This document shows, piece by piece, positions 46,216 to 59,400 of a stretch of DNA of 64,000 nt; within the stretch, counting starts at the first letter, position 1; every line of letters begins with the position of its first letter. A program made the position numbers and the translations under genes. This DNA is from Ectobius pallidus. Taxonomy: Eukaryota > Arthropoda > Insecta > Blattodea > Ectobiidae. The notes beneath the pieces are model-generated. The model saw only the letters and a list, made by a program, of their open reading frames with translations. It was not told the origin of the DNA and made no database searches. Location: the NCBI GenBank assembly GCA_964059195.1, contig CAXKWD010000005.1, forward strand, positions 39,199,825 through 39,263,824, in the 5' to 3' direction.

Positions 46216-48800
46216 GCCGTTAATTAGAAGCGATCTCTCGACATCCAGCCCATATTTGGTCACATTGCTTAAATTTGTAAATGTTTGTTTAGTTTTAGGT
46301 CTCATTTTCAGAGTATATTATGTGCTCATGGGTGTTAGTGTACGTTACGGATCTAAAAAATTATTATCTGAAACCTGAGAAAAAAATTAAAAAGAGAACC
46401 ATGCTATTATACAAGTAGTGTTTATGTTTCTTAGGGTTGACATATGACCAGCACGAACTCTTTCTCGCGACTAAGACCCCTCAGCATATTAATCTGACAT
46501 ACTGTTCTAAGTTTTATGACTGAAAGACGGGCAGGATGATAAGTTGCGCTCAGTCACTAATTGGGTTATCTTGTCTGTATGTTTTCTCCACTTCATAGGC
46601 AATAAATTATTTAGCCTTTAGCGAAGAATTACTTTGAGGACAGCTCCCAACATTAATAATTGCACATATGACTCGGCTGTCTTACGATGACTGCATATAA
46701 AGCTAGGATACCCTTACATGACAGTCTTCTCCCCAATAAAAAAGTAAAACTTAAAAATGAATTTCAGCATAAACTCTCAACTTATTAGCCTATAGTCTAT
46801 TATTTCTCTTCACTAAAGAGCCTAGATATGAATTTCTCCAAAGATTTTAAACTTGTAGTTTATATCCCTCATTAATGAGTAAAAATTTAATATCGGTCTA
46901 CCCTGAAAATACTATTTTCCTAAATGGAACATCAAAACGAAACGTTAGGACGCTGTATCAAAGTGAAAAATAATTTGCCTGACAGTAAAATTTATCATGC
47001 CCTTTGACGTGAGCAGACATAAATATAGGTTTTCAAAATCCAGAATGACTTAGTTCTCTTAAACAAAAGCTAAATTATGAACTACTTGTAAAAGATTGTA
47101 AGTTCAATCGCGAGTTATCTGCTATTATTTGCAAACTACCGTACTTCTCATTATATAGAGCCAACGCTAAGTTGTGCATGCGCTGCTATCCAAGTCCATA
47201 GGCTAATCAATAGAAAGTTATAATTTATGCGGGAAGTTTATGAAAAAATCATATAACTTATTTAATAATACACTCTAGTGTTAAAATGTATATGACATGA
47301 AATAAATAACAAACTCTTGTCTGATGTTTCATGTTGTATGTTGCTGCATAGGCTATTTCGTTAGTCTTCCGATAATGCATCATATTTGCTTGACATTAAA
47401 ATATATGTACATATTTTATTAATTTTTCACATTTTTAATTGTACATTTCTGAGAGATTTAAAAAAATGCATTTCTCTGTCAATTTACAGTGAATGTTTTG
47501 AGAACCAACTGTCTGATAATTCATTTAGCCTATTGTTTTCATAATTGATTGCATAATATTAATGAGACGTTTCACTTCATAGCTTTTCAATATATTAAGA
47601 ATTTGTTGCATTGACCTCACTTTTAAAAATCCTGTGACGTAATTTCTACAACTTTTATTTTCCGTAATTTATATAGTATTTAAGATAAAAAGGTAACGTA
47701 GGGCATACAGTATTTGCATGCATATTTCGTCTTCTGATTGAGCATTAACTTCCGGGTCTTAGTTGTGGCAGATCTTCACCATCATAAGTCATACATTTAT
47801 CCATTTCACAGTTTCTGTACGTCACATGTTCTTTTATCTGTTCCAAAATTGCACCTGTTCAAGAAAGCATTGCATGCTTCAGTTTTTGTGGTTGAAATTG
47901 GACCTCATTTTTATAGACTTCACATGCAACAGTTATTGCAATTTAGTCCCGACAACTGAAATGATCTTGAAGGCCGAGACCAGAATTGAAAACAACAAAG
48001 CTAAATTCACGGCCTTAGCATTACGATATGAATACAGTTTAAAGCTTGAATAAAAAATATATTTCTAAATGAATGTCTTAAATGCTGTGGTTTTCTTCTT
48101 GAATTTTAATGTAGCTAATGCTTTGTCCCCCACTATCTAGAGGTCTAGCCACTTTATTCTTTAATGCAAGGAATACTTTCTTTCAGAATTCACCTTTCAA
48201 AACCAGACTTCGAATAATTATGCTCAACTACAAGCTATAGGAACGCACATAGGACATTAAAAATCCAACCGATTAACTGAATTGTAATGGCAGGCTTAAT
48301 TGAAAACTTAGTTTTCTACATACAGTCGATTCTCTGTACAGGTTAAATTGATATTGAGTTCTAATTATTTACAGAGCGAATAATTAAAAATAATATCCGA
48401 CTGCCTGGACTGGATTATATAGACCCATTACCTTTCCTGCTAGGAATTTTTGCGAAAGGACCATTCATAAGTTTATTTTATTTTATTTTTTACTACAGTA
48501 ATAAGTTACTTCCAAATAATTTAATGTATTATGAGTCATGTGAAAAATTACTGAATTTTTCCCTTCAACCCGCCAATAACAACTTGGAAACTGTAGGCAT
48601 ATTGTAGACTGCTAACCAATCCAAAGAATGTCATTTCTGTTTAACATTACGCCTGCATGAAAATATTTTATGGGGAAATTGAGAAGGGCCTGAAAATGTC
48701 CATAAAGATCTGAAAAAAAGAAGTTATTAGTTAATCTTATCAGTAGAAAACCACTTTAATCAGCAGACTAACCTACTAAGGTTCGTAATCAAATATTCTT
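46216..48800. other. No gene seen; 2.6 kb
   Basis: Overlapping frames at 47738-48053 (73 and 96 codons) show no domain. Many TAGGCTA/TAGCCTA heptamers. Nothing else recognised. Confidence 0.5.
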
Positions 48801-48919
48801 CTACAGTTCAGTCTCGATTTTCCCATCTTCGATCATCCGGCATTCCGTATTATCCGTCACAGTTAGTGGTAGACAAATTTTTCTTGACTGTGATTTTGGT
48901 GGGATTTTTATAGTTCGAC

Positions 48920-48995
48920 GCCTTGCGCGTATCGGTTGCGTACCTGTTTTCCATCCCGACAGTCCGGGTTCGATTCCCGGCCAGTTAGGAGGTTT
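48920..48995 (+). mobile_element. tRNA-like SINE head, unassigned
   Basis: GCGTATCGGTTGCGTACC (A-box region) and GGGTTCGATTCCCGGCC (B-box region, about 48967-48983) are correctly spaced for a tRNA-derived head. No acceptor stem can be formed, so it is not a functional tRNA gene. Confidence 0.5.
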
Positions 48996-49151
48996 TTCAG
49001 TAACAAAATATCTCGTGCGCGATTCCATATTATTGTGGGATTTTACGCGTATAACATTAGCGCTCTAGTATTCAGCGATGTCGAGCTGTAAAACTGTGTA
49101 AACAGGATCAAAATTCGAACTTCCCGTCACTGATATTGTAAATCTAGTGAA

Positions 49152-49439
49152 TAGGAACGTAAAGTGTTCCCTATACAGGCCATGGAGGCCCAGAGGGTTT
49201 CAGGAGGTTGAGGCTCCCAGATTTTGGACATTCGGCACATGAAGGTGATAAGGTTGTCAGCCTTTACCCCCAGGATTGCTCCTGGTTCTCATTTCTGTAA
49301 GAGGCTGAGTCGACCCCAGGGCCATAGTGCCACCAGAAGGATTAGGCCAGTTGAAAAACTTCGACCTCATCGGGGATCGAACCCGCGACTTTCCGGTTTG
49401 TAGCGCAGCGTCTCAATCACTACGCTACGACGTACCCCC
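49152..49439 (-). mobile_element. SINE-2 copy 2, full length
   Basis: It is bounded by the 12-bp TSD AAATCTAGTGAA (49140-49151 and 49440-49451). On the minus strand the head GGGGTACGTCGTAGCGTAGTG has A-box-like TAGCGTAGTGATTG and the B box GGTTCGATCCC. The length is 288 bp. The right flank (49450-49500) matches an internal block of SINE-1 ('ggtgaggaaaaaccccg' and 'ctaggtaacttgtcctgac'), so SINE-2 landed in an older SINE-1 fragment. Confidence 0.9.
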
Positions 49440-50404
49440 AAATCTAGTGAACACAGGTGAGGAAAAACCCCGAAAAAAACCAACCTAGGTAACTTGTCCT
49501 GACATCATATATTTGTTTGTTTTTCTGCATTATTCGGCACGATCCCTTAACCGACCCCTTCTATGTCCAGTTTAAGTCAGATAATCGAGTCTCTTGCATA
49601 ATAAAAGTGCTTTTGTCATAAAAAAAGTTATATCCAAAATCGATCGTGTTCTTTTTTCGGGATTTCCTTTGTGTATTATTGGAAGAGCAGTAGTTTTGTG
49701 AAATCCGATTAGTTTGAAGTTCATTGACTCGAATTGCAGGTGTTTGAGGTTCTTGGTGGCTGTTATCAGTGTTAGTCACTGCCAACAAATTTGTAACAGC
49801 ACATGAAAGTACCCCCCACCTTCAGCTTATCTGCTCCAAGACACTGATCCATGTGTCTGCATTATATTTGCGACGAGCGCAGCTAATCACATGACAGTTC
49901 AGTAAATAGCAACATTACCGCAATCATAATGATTTAAAATTCCACAGTTTTAACACCTGGCATAAGAATAACAGGCTAGAACAGTACTGAAGATGTCAAA
50001 ACTGTGCCGAAATGCACATCCTTAACAACGAAATAGCCTACCTGCTAAGATCTACATTGCTTGTACTTCGATATATTAATTTTATAGAAGTTTACATTAA
50101 CTGACCATGTAAATCTATTTTTAATTAATTTTTCCTCAACTATAAGCACATTTATTCTGTAAAGCAGCTTTCGACAACTGCCGATGTAATGATGTCAGGG
50201 TATAAGTTGTGTATGCGGGTAGAACATTTAGGGCAAGCAGTAAGCGGCAAGTCACGCTGGAGAGGGAATCCATATCCAATACTGTATATTCCACAGCGCC
50301 CTAATCCAGCTGTTTCTCATTCAAAGGGCAAAGCTAGCCTTTAGGGTGAAGTCACAAGCATTTTGTTGGAGAACACTAGTAAAGCCTATGTAAAGCATAT
50401 CTCG

Positions 50405-50815
50405 TTACCTTAGTTTTCTTTTTACCTCTCCCTTGTAGGGACGTTTAAGCGACCCACGCCGCCCGGCCTTATAGGGCAGCGACCTGTAGGGAGAGGAATA
50501 TCTGTGGATCACATACATACTTTTTTGACCAGACAAGGACATGGAGGGCCTCCCCGGATGAGTGATCAGCTTAATGCCGGGCCCACCACAGAGACAACAC
50601 GAACACATACGACGAGACACACCATTCACACACACACACACTCATTCCGAACAAGGAAACGATGGGATGAAGATCATAATGACGGCCAGATGATATCCGG
50701 GGACCACAAGGGCCTAAAGTTACCCGACATTTGTCTCACAGGTGAGGAAAACCCCCGGAAAAAACCCCACCTAGGTAACTTGTTCCGACCAGGATTCGAA
50801 CCTTATATTTTTAAT
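50405..50815 (-). mobile_element. SINE-1 copy D
   Basis: The minus strand carries the body and tail as in copy B. The B box GGTTCGAATCC lies at about 50791-50801, and the tail GC box and 'cctctcccttgtagggac' at about 50426-50445. The A-box end is truncated near 50812. Confidence 0.8.
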
Positions 50816-51047
50816 CCACTTTGTTTTCTTTCCTACATTCTCCTGATTTTAAATCATTGATGGCTAGACACACACTTTTGTGTTATGTTCTAATGTAGGC
50901 TGTACCATCTGTATTATTATTTTATTGCTAGTATTATATATTAGTATTGTAATTTTTGAAGGTCCACAAATGACGTAATTTGTATTCAACCTCGCTGAAT
51001 AAAAGAAAAGGCCCTATGTCCTAACTCTGCCAGTAAAAATAAAGCAA

Positions 51048-51048
<1 letters not shown>

Positions 51049-51104
<56 letters not shown>
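51049..51104. repeat. (ATT)n microsatellite after an AATAAA-type end
   Basis: About 55 bp of ATT repeats immediately follow 'gccagtaaaaataaagca', which looks like the 3' end of a retroposed element, but the body (about 50880-51045) was not recognised. Confidence 0.8.
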
Positions 51105-51108
<4 letters not shown>

Positions 51109-51549
51109 TAAACACAATATACCCTCTATTAAATACTGCATGTGTCTAGAAAATGTTAAGACATGTACAACACCCAGTGTTAAAAACAAAACTTATATGC
51201 TTTACATGTCCACCGCTGTTTAGTACACTGCGGACTATGGACGTAGTACAGTACTCAAGATGACCACTTTTTGCATACAATCCCTCAAGTACTCTGTGAT
51301 CTTCAAGTCTTTCAGTCTCTTCGTTAGGGTCTTCGGTACAAGTCCTGTTGAGACGATTAAAGGCAGCACAAAAATGACTTTTTCTTGCCTCCAGAGTTGT
51401 CGAACCTCTTCAGCTAGGGGTAGGCTAAATACTTGGTTACTTTTTCATTTTCACGCTGCTCTAAATTGTGAGTATTTGGTATGCTAATGTCTATAAGATA
51501 TGTGATCCGGTTGTTTTTTTATCTTTCAATACTGTGTCTGGTCTATTGT

Positions 51550-51552
51550 GAA

Positions 51553-51605
<53 letters not shown>
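51550..51605. repeat. (ATT)n microsatellite
   Basis: About 55 bp of perfect ATT repeats. Confidence 0.9.
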
Positions 51606-51606
<1 letters not shown>

Positions 51607-51654
51607 CCTGTATTTATTATTTTCTAACCAACTTCTACTACTATTGGGAGTTCA

Positions 51655-51905
51655 CTGTAGTGCACTTGAATGAGGCACTACTCGAAAATCTGCGGGTTCG
51701 ATCCCCCATGTAGTCACTGGGATTTTTTAATTGGCCTAATTCCTAGAGTGGAGCTATTGTCGTCTACTCATCTAAGAAAAGTGATGAAATGAAACCAGGA
51801 ACAATCCTGGGCGTAAATGAGACTAACGATCTTGCTACCGTTCAATTTCATAGCCTTCAGGAGCTTCCACAGCCTGTAAAATAGGGAGCACTTCAATGTA
51901 TTACA
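51655..51905 (+). mobile_element. SINE-2 copy 3 (diverged)
   Basis: GGGTTCGATCCCCC (B box, about 51694-51707) and 'ttggcctaattcctagagtgg' match SINE-2 at 37817 and 49152. The distal body is diverged but keeps 'accaggaacaatcctgggcg'. Confidence 0.75.
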
Positions 51906-53900
51906 ATAAATTACTACTACGCTAAAATATTAACTGTTGAAAATTGGGAGCATAACTCATTTCAAACAGACGTTTGATTTTCATGTGGCACATGACTGAG
52001 TTATGTTTGCACGTCAGTTTTTGCACAGTGGATCTGTACGATGAATTAATAAAAGCAGTTTTTATCGCACTTGCGCACATGAGCTGCGACTGAGCTTATC
52101 AGCACTCGTTAAAATAAAATAATAATAATAATTACACAGCATCCTTAATTAGCTGCGAGTTTCCAGGAAACAAATACAGGACACCAGGAAATCACAACAC
52201 TTGTATGCGGAAGTTGCATAGATTGTGAAATTACACATTTTCTTTGAATTTCGTAAGTTCTTTTTTTCTGAAGCATTCGAGAGCATTATAGTCTATTCGA
52301 AAATACATTATTTTGTACTTTCTCTATCCGCACCAAAGGTAGACGTACTACTATGTTCAACCCAAATATTCAGCATAAATAGGCCTTACACGCTTTATGC
52401 CCCCCCCCCGAATCTAAAAATATAATTTTTCAGAATTATGTCTCGATGTGTGTGTCTCTGTTAGTAGGTCTGTCCTGAGCACAAGATCTTGATAACTAAA
52501 AAGTGTATCCATCAGGAGGGTGTCTAATATTTTTTTTGCGAGAGGGCACATAAGTATAACACATACTATTTATTCCCTTAGCCTACACAATTACATTAAA
52601 CCTTCACATGTTATAATAATATAGGCCTAACTATTCAACGATACTGAATCAAACTAATCAGGTTTGTTTGTTGATGTGTACATGAAAGTCACAAGTACTG
52701 TCGATTGACACAACTTCATTTACTTCAATAATATATTTTAAAAGTATTTAAGACTTATTTAAACAATATAGTAATTAAGATGGCAACAAATTCCACCACA
52801 AGTTGCTAGTCTCAGCCTTCTTTACTGGCAATGGCTACCGGTTAAAGCGTACCAAGTGAATGAATGAACAAAAAAGTAATATTAAACCATATTACGACGG
52901 AGACTGATAATAGGGCGTATTCTTTGCCACAAAGGAACGTTAAAAATTTTATTTAAGATCCATTGATTTTCAGTAACGGTATGATTTTTTACCACTTTAC
53001 CGGTATTTCGGTACTTCAGACCGGCGCATGTGATGATATCCACATAAACTTAGGATGCTAGCAACTATTAAAGAGAAAAAGGTAAATTTTGAATATCTCA
53101 ATTCCTAGTGTGGTTTAAGAGAGTTCTCTGGGATCTGAGAGATGGTGATGTATTAGCTTAGCAGTTGCTGTTTTTCTTAACTTTAATAAACTTTCGCCGC
53201 TGCCTGCTTCCAAGAGATGAAGGTTAATGCAGTTTCTGTTTGATGCATGACATTCTCCTGCACTACAAAGGAACACCACCAGGAACAGTAGCGTTGGGAT
53301 GGGGCGGGAGAAAATTTATTAGAAGCTTGGTGGACCTGCCAGACAAGGACTGCAATACTGGCCGGGAGATACTAACCAGACCACCGCATCTGCGGGCAAG
53401 GGTTGCTACCGACAAAAAACTTGCACCTTACTCTATTTCTGTTGCTCATACCTCAGATGTCTATACTGATATGAGTTATTAAGCCACTTAGCCACTGACT
53501 TTAATGTAGATCTATAACCTCGCAAACAAACTTTGTCTTCAATACACCTCTACACCTCTTCTTTTTACCCTGAATGTTCTTAAACGGTACTGTTATCAAT
53601 GCGAATTTTATCATGTTCTAAAAGTAGGCATGCTGTCATATTATGAATTCAAACAGAGTTATTAAATATGCTTACTTCAGGCGAGCATTTACATTGTGAC
53701 GCAATAAAGTACTGTATTTTGAGAAGAGAGCTTGTATTTTAAGCAGTTTCAATATTGTGTATCTTAAGATTGCAAGAAATCAGTGATGTTACTGTATTAT
53801 CAAAATTTTCACAAGGATTTATTAAACCACGCAGTTCTGAGATGGAGAAAAAACGTCACTTATCTCTCGCAAGGCTCTCAGCTCCAATTTTATAAAGAAT
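51906..53900. other. No gene seen; 2 kb
   Basis: An 80-codon frame at 53240-53482 in a GC-richer patch has no recognised domain. A C9 run lies near 52400. Nothing else supported. Confidence 0.45.
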
Positions 53901-53909
53901 AAAATACAT

Positions 53910-54529
53910 TACGGATGGGTCCTCGATACTCTCGATACTTGCATGGTATCGGCATCTCGAGCGATACTTGAGAAAACTCGCTCGGTACTTTTTCGATACT
54001 TTGGTAATTCTGCAATTTAAGAAAATGCGGTATCTTTTTCTGATTTTAGTAGTCTACTAAATATAGTAAATACTTCTATTTCTCCTTGAAATGGAGAAAA
54101 CCACTCTGCGACTTTTGTTAAGTCATAAATAAAGACTTTCCGACTTTTAAAGTCCAAACAGAAGAGATTCTTAATTGTTTTGTTTCCTGTCAAACGTTTT
54201 AATAACAACCAACAACCGACAGTCCAAACCCGACAGTCCAAACCCCATTGTAATTAAATTAAATTTAAAAAAAAACTTATAAATGGACTGTTTCAAAAAC
54301 TTATTTTAGTTTTAATGTAGAGTTTAAAAATAATTATAGGCTACTGATGATATTAAATATTGTCTCATTAAATATGCACACTTAAGTAATTTAGTTGGTA
54401 TTACACAGTTCTCTCAACTTTTAATTTTTAATGTACCTATTTACTGAAAATGGAAACGTTGAAGGTATCGATTATCAAGGAAAAAATCATGTATCGGTAT
54501 CGAGAAAATCTGGTACCGACCCATCCCCA
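53910..54529. mobile_element. hAT MITE, TCGATA family copy 2
   Basis: The left end TACGGATGGGTCCTCGATAC and right end (complement of TGGGGATGGGTCGGTACC) match the family, in opposite orientation to copies 1 and 3. The flanking eight-mers AAATACAT and AAATATAT agree at 7 of 8. 620 bp, with TCGATA arrays at both ends, no coding. Confidence 0.88.
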
Positions 54530-55278
54530 AAATATATTAATGGCAAAAAAATTCAAATTGTCACGAATCATAAATAGAATGATGTATCGAGATGTTTACC
54601 CTGCCATTCTAAACAGTTACCGGTATTAAAAGTATTTCACGATGTTAAGTGAGAAGTGGCACTGTGGCTCTTTCACAAGAAGAGTTCAATGTACAGTTTA
54701 TTTGTTTCAATTTGCATTGAATTAAGAGAAAAATTAGCAAGATCTGGAATCTACGGATTCTTTATTTAGCTATAAAAGAACTGCAGATCTGTGGACGTAA
54801 CTTTCACATATGCAGATAGGCTATTATGGGATTCAGCTCCTTTTGTAAACTCTGACGTTGTGTATGTTTACTCGGAATACCATATTCTTTACTGTATCAT
54901 ATTAAAATATTGATAGAAGAAGGCAAGGGGTTGTCTTTTCGTGTAAAATTAAAATATTAAGTAATTAACATTAAAATGATATAATTGGTAAACTCTTCAG
55001 TAATGGCCCACTTTTTAAAATTGTATTCTTAGCTTTCTACAATAGCTTATCTTTATTCGTTCTTAGCTTTCTACACATCAGTATTCATTATTCGCTTAGC
55101 TGCCCTAGTTCCTGTGATGGTCCATGACAAATTTTCAATTAGTAGCCATTTTCGTTTTTGGTCCCTTTATTTTTTAAAGTTCATCATGCAGTCGAGTCTA
55201 TATAAAATAAGTGAAATTGTAACAAATTGTACATAATTAACTACTTGCCAATCATAATGAATATATATATATATATAT

Positions 55279-55721
55279 TAGGGATGGGTCGATACCAGAT
55301 TTTCTCGATACTCGATACTCGATACCGATACATGATTTTTTCCTCGATACTCGATACTTCGATACTCGATACCTTCAACATTCCCAGTTTCAATAAATAG
55401 GTACATTAAAAATTAAAATTTGAGAGAACTGTGTAATACCAACTAAATTAATTAAGCCTGCATATTTAATGAGACAAAATTTAATATCATCAGTAGCCTA
55501 TAAATATTTTTAAACTTTACTTTAAAAATTAAATTAGTTTTTTAAACAGTCCACTTACAAGTTTTTGTTAAAAAATACTAGCATTCTCACTTCCTGCAGA
55601 TTGCAGAATTACAAAAGTATCGAAAAAGTATCGAGCTAGTTTTCTGAAGTATCGTTCGATGCCGATACCATGCAAGTATCGAGAGTATCGAGGTATCGAA
55701 AGTATCGAGGACCCATCCCTA
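55279..55721. mobile_element. hAT MITE, TCGATA family copy 3
   Basis: The ends are TAGGGATGGGTCGATACC and inverted TAGGGATGGGTCCTCGATAC. It is inserted in a TA microsatellite, with ATATATAT on both sides as an apparent 8-bp TSD. 443 bp. The closest relative is 45545-46038, without its 118-bp patch. Confidence 0.9.
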
Positions 55722-55762
55722 ATATATATATATTATATATACCGTATATAGGCTATATACAT

Positions 55763-55790
55763 ACATACATACATACATACATACATACAC
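55763..55790. repeat. (CATA)n microsatellite
   Basis: About seven tandem CATA units. Confidence 0.9.
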
Positions 55791-56314
55791 ACATACAATC
55801 ATTCATTTACTAATCTATTCCAAGATTTCTAGTTTCTTCTAAGTTTAGAATGTATTCTACAAGGAAATAAATAGCTTCTAGGCAATAATTTTCTATAAAA
55901 GTTTTCCAATTTTATTGAAATCAAACGCATCGTGCTTCTAAGACAATAGCATAATGATTATTATTTTTGGCAATGCATGCAGTTCAACGATAACATTCTC
56001 AGTAGCATTTTTTAAGCTGTATTATCTTCATTCTTATCGGCTCAGAGGCTGAGTCCTTACGGACTCGCGCACGTAGGCCGCATAGGTGGGCCCATTGTAC
56101 ACCCCTAGGAGACGGAAGCTGTATTTATACTCCTTTTAGCTACGAGGATCTACGGGATCCGTGTCTATACAGTAGGATAGGTCATGGAACTATTGAGTGT
56201 CAATTATTTTCTATTGTTAGTGTATTTTATGGACTAAATTTAAACTAATATTAATTTAAATGGATATGTAATAACATTTTGTTCCCTTCCTTTTCTTTCA
56301 TTCTTTCTTTCTCG
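55791..56314. other. No gene seen; GC-richer patch at 56040-56165
   Basis: The patch has 'ggctgagtccttacggactcgcgcacg' in pieces and may be a fragment of an unassigned repeat. No ORF. Confidence 0.4.
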
Positions 56315-56365
56315 TAGTTTAACTCTCCCTTTTGTTAGGATTTAAGCGACCCAAGCCGCCCGGGC
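56315..56365 (-). mobile_element. SINE-1 tail fragment
   Basis: CTCTCCCTTTTGTTAGGATT followed by 'aagcgacccaagccgcccggg' matches the terminal GC box of copies B and D. Confidence 0.65.
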
Positions 56366-56416
56366 TGTTCCCTTCCTAAATGTCCAAATTCGCAAATGTT
56401 AGTATGGTGACCTGAA

Positions 56417-56417
<1 letters not shown>

Positions 56418-56443
<26 letters not shown>
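56418..56443. repeat. T-rich homopolymer run (about 26 T)
   Basis: A single uninterrupted T run; it may be the tail of a truncated minus-strand retrocopy, but no body is recognisable to its right. Confidence 0.85.
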
Positions 56444-56447
<4 letters not shown>

Positions 56448-59400
56448 CATTATTTGTCAGTTAACGCGGTGATAAAATTACAGATTTTCAAACTGAAATC
56501 CCCTAAATAGGGCCTATTGTGTGATTATAAGTTAAATAAACTCTTATGGGATAGACCTATGTGGCAAGGTAGGCCTATACAGAACAAAAGTCGCCAAAAG
56601 CTCAGACAGGTAGGCCTATGTGCACTAGTGACGTATTTTGTTTTCTGGATTACAAATTATTGTTACCCTAAGATAGTGTTTTTCTTACATTAAAGTTAGG
56701 CTACTATTGCTGTAACCTTGATTGCCACATGATTGAAATCAATGTGCTACCGGCAAGTTATCGTAATTTGTTTAATCACGCGTAACCTTGCCCTTGTTTA
56801 TAACGTGAGAAATGTCACTGCACCCTATTGCAACACAAGTGATTCACAATCAGCGGTCAAGTTCACGATGAGGGTTGGGATAACCCGTTTCAAAGTAGCT
56901 GTGGAAAACCTCCAGAACAAACAGTCTTGACATATTAGAAAGCTATTAGTCTAATGTTCGGTGTTCGATCCTCTTGCGATGGAACCCTGCGGGTGTGAAG
57001 AACCTCACTAATTGTTATGATGGTTCTTGCGCAACACACTATTCTAGCTTCTGTTTACTTCTTCGTTCAATGTCATTCAAATGTTGGGTGCAAACGAAAA
57101 TTATCGACATCTTAAATCACATCTAGTTGAAAACTTGAGACTGGCAGGTCACTCAAAACTGAACCTCCTAAAACCACTATAACTAAAAATCCTATTAGTA
57201 TTTTCCTCGTAAGCAAAGAATTATAATAATACAGAATAATAATACATAATTATATAATACAGAATTATATTTATTAATATGCCCACTAGACTGGCATCAA
57301 ACAACACGCACATTCAGTTCACATAAATATACAGGTCTATTACTTGGGCCTATGCTACTATCACTGATATTAAATAGTAGCCTACACTATTTTACATCTG
57401 CATTTCATATAGGCCTACTGTCTATGAACAACATTACTTAATTTCTTCCAATTCTTGTCCATTGGCTTCCCATGACAGAATATCCCCCTTGAAAATTGTG
57501 TCAGACGTCTGATGGGTCATAGTGTAACAGGCACTTATACCATTATACCAACACAAGACATCTTCAGGTCTTTCGTGACAGGACAAATAAACTCAGAATT
57601 TCATAAATATGAGTAAATTCATGCGAACAGTTAGCAAGCTTGCTATTAAAACAAAAGTGGCGCATTCAGAGATGTTCTGTTTTGTATATTTACGATACCA
57701 GCAGTGTTTAAAACACACTTTAAAAGTACAAGACTGTTTTTCCCTTAGCCTGTTCATTTCAATACTAGAAATCTTGATAATTTTTTACAAAAACAGAAAC
57801 TGCATCAGAACCGGCCCAAATTTCAAAATCGGTTCCCAATTTCTAACCTAATTGACTCCTGGCTACAACCGAACTGTCTTCAAAGCGACTAGCTATTGCA
57901 TCAACACCTGTAGTACTGACTTTGAGTCTACAATAAATTAATAACATCGGGATGAGCATAATATAACCTATAGTCCTACAAGTTAAAAAGAAACCTGCGT
58001 GGAACGAAGCTACGATTGCTGCAGCAAGGAGAATTTAGGCGGGAAATCTGAAGAATATTACAGTATAATATGTCAATCTCTCTACGCATATAATAATCAA
58101 CAATATGAAGCGCAAGTGTAACGAGCCTATTTTCACACGATAATGTTGTCCTTTAGAGCAATTAGGAAACACGGTAAACAGGAACTCTAATCTATTAGCC
58201 TATCAATCCTTTATTGGGAGTTGGTCTATCTTGAGTAACGACATTTCGGGTAAAGTTCTAGCTTGACTGTCTGTGTGATTATTATTTATAAAGTTATAGG
58301 CCTACTAAATATCAGTGAAGATATCTGAATACTGGAATAAATTCTGCATTTCCCTGACATCTACTTAAATCTAATAAATTTACGTAGCTTCTATCAAATT
58401 TATTAAAGAATCTCAAGTGCTTTTGTAAGGTACTTCATGAGTTTATACTCATAGCTGACATCTAGAATAGAATTTTTTTCCTAATTTCGTAAGACCAATT
58501 CTTCCTTTTACAAAATAATTAAGATATCTCTACAATGCACTCTGTCTCATTATTTTGACTTGCGTAGACTATTAATTATTTACAATCGCTAAATTGACTC
58601 ATAAACAAGACCTATGAAACTACTCAGTGCCAGCTTATCTTATCAAAATGAGCAAGCACTGTATCTTACATCTGTATAAACTTTACTAAGACAGTTTTCA
58701 TATTTAGTGTTCCATTAAACAGTCAACTGGATGTTTATTTGTTTATTTTTTTTACAAAAGCTTTTTCTTCTCAACGGCTTATGGCTAAGTAGAACTGGGG
58801 TTTTTATGTATAGTAATTCCATATTTTACTCTGTACCTTCGCACCGTGGAAAACCGTACATGTCCATCGTACACCATATGACGACTATTTTAGTATAGTT
58901 TCACTTTACATATTTTTACATATTTGTAGGTATTTTAGATATCTTATGATGTTAAATGAAATTATTTTTTTAACCATTTTAAAATCTATACTCCTAAATT
59001 GCTTTGTTAAAATTCAGAACTGAAGCTGTGCCTATTGTTACTTGCCACATAGGTAAATTAAGATGATTATGACTGACAGATTTTGAAGAGGATGGCCACA
59101 ACAAAGCTAAATAAGCCTTTTAAATGCATTTTTTCAAATATTCCAATTAACTCTAGTATAAAGTCTTTGACAAGACATGACAATCTTCACTCTCACCACC
59201 GTACAAAGGCTGTGAAAGTTGAGGTTAGTGTTTACTGAATCTCGTCAAACGTATATTTTTTCCTACACTAGTCTAATATTTAGTCTGTGTGAAATTCCAA
59301 ATTGATGCATTATTGAACTTCTTGAGGTGATTTCTTCATAATTTTTTTTTAAATTTGCCCTCGTTACATCATTGCGCCTGCAAGAACATTCTTTCTGACA

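Noticed and set aside
47738..48053. Two overlapping frames of 73 and 96 codons
   Set aside because: Overlap in different frames with no domain; neither shows splice sites or codon bias.
48930..48985. Possible tRNA gene
   Set aside because: A- and B-box-like segments are present but the acceptor and anticodon stems do not form; better explained as a SINE head.
48801..49560. Possible pogo/Tigger element around a SINE-2
   Set aside because: The left text near 48806 resembles a Tigger end, but no matching right end or TA pair could be confirmed.
53240..53482. 80-codon frame in a GC-richer patch
   Set aside because: No family recognised and no supporting signals; may be part of an old repeat. 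A protein search could change this.
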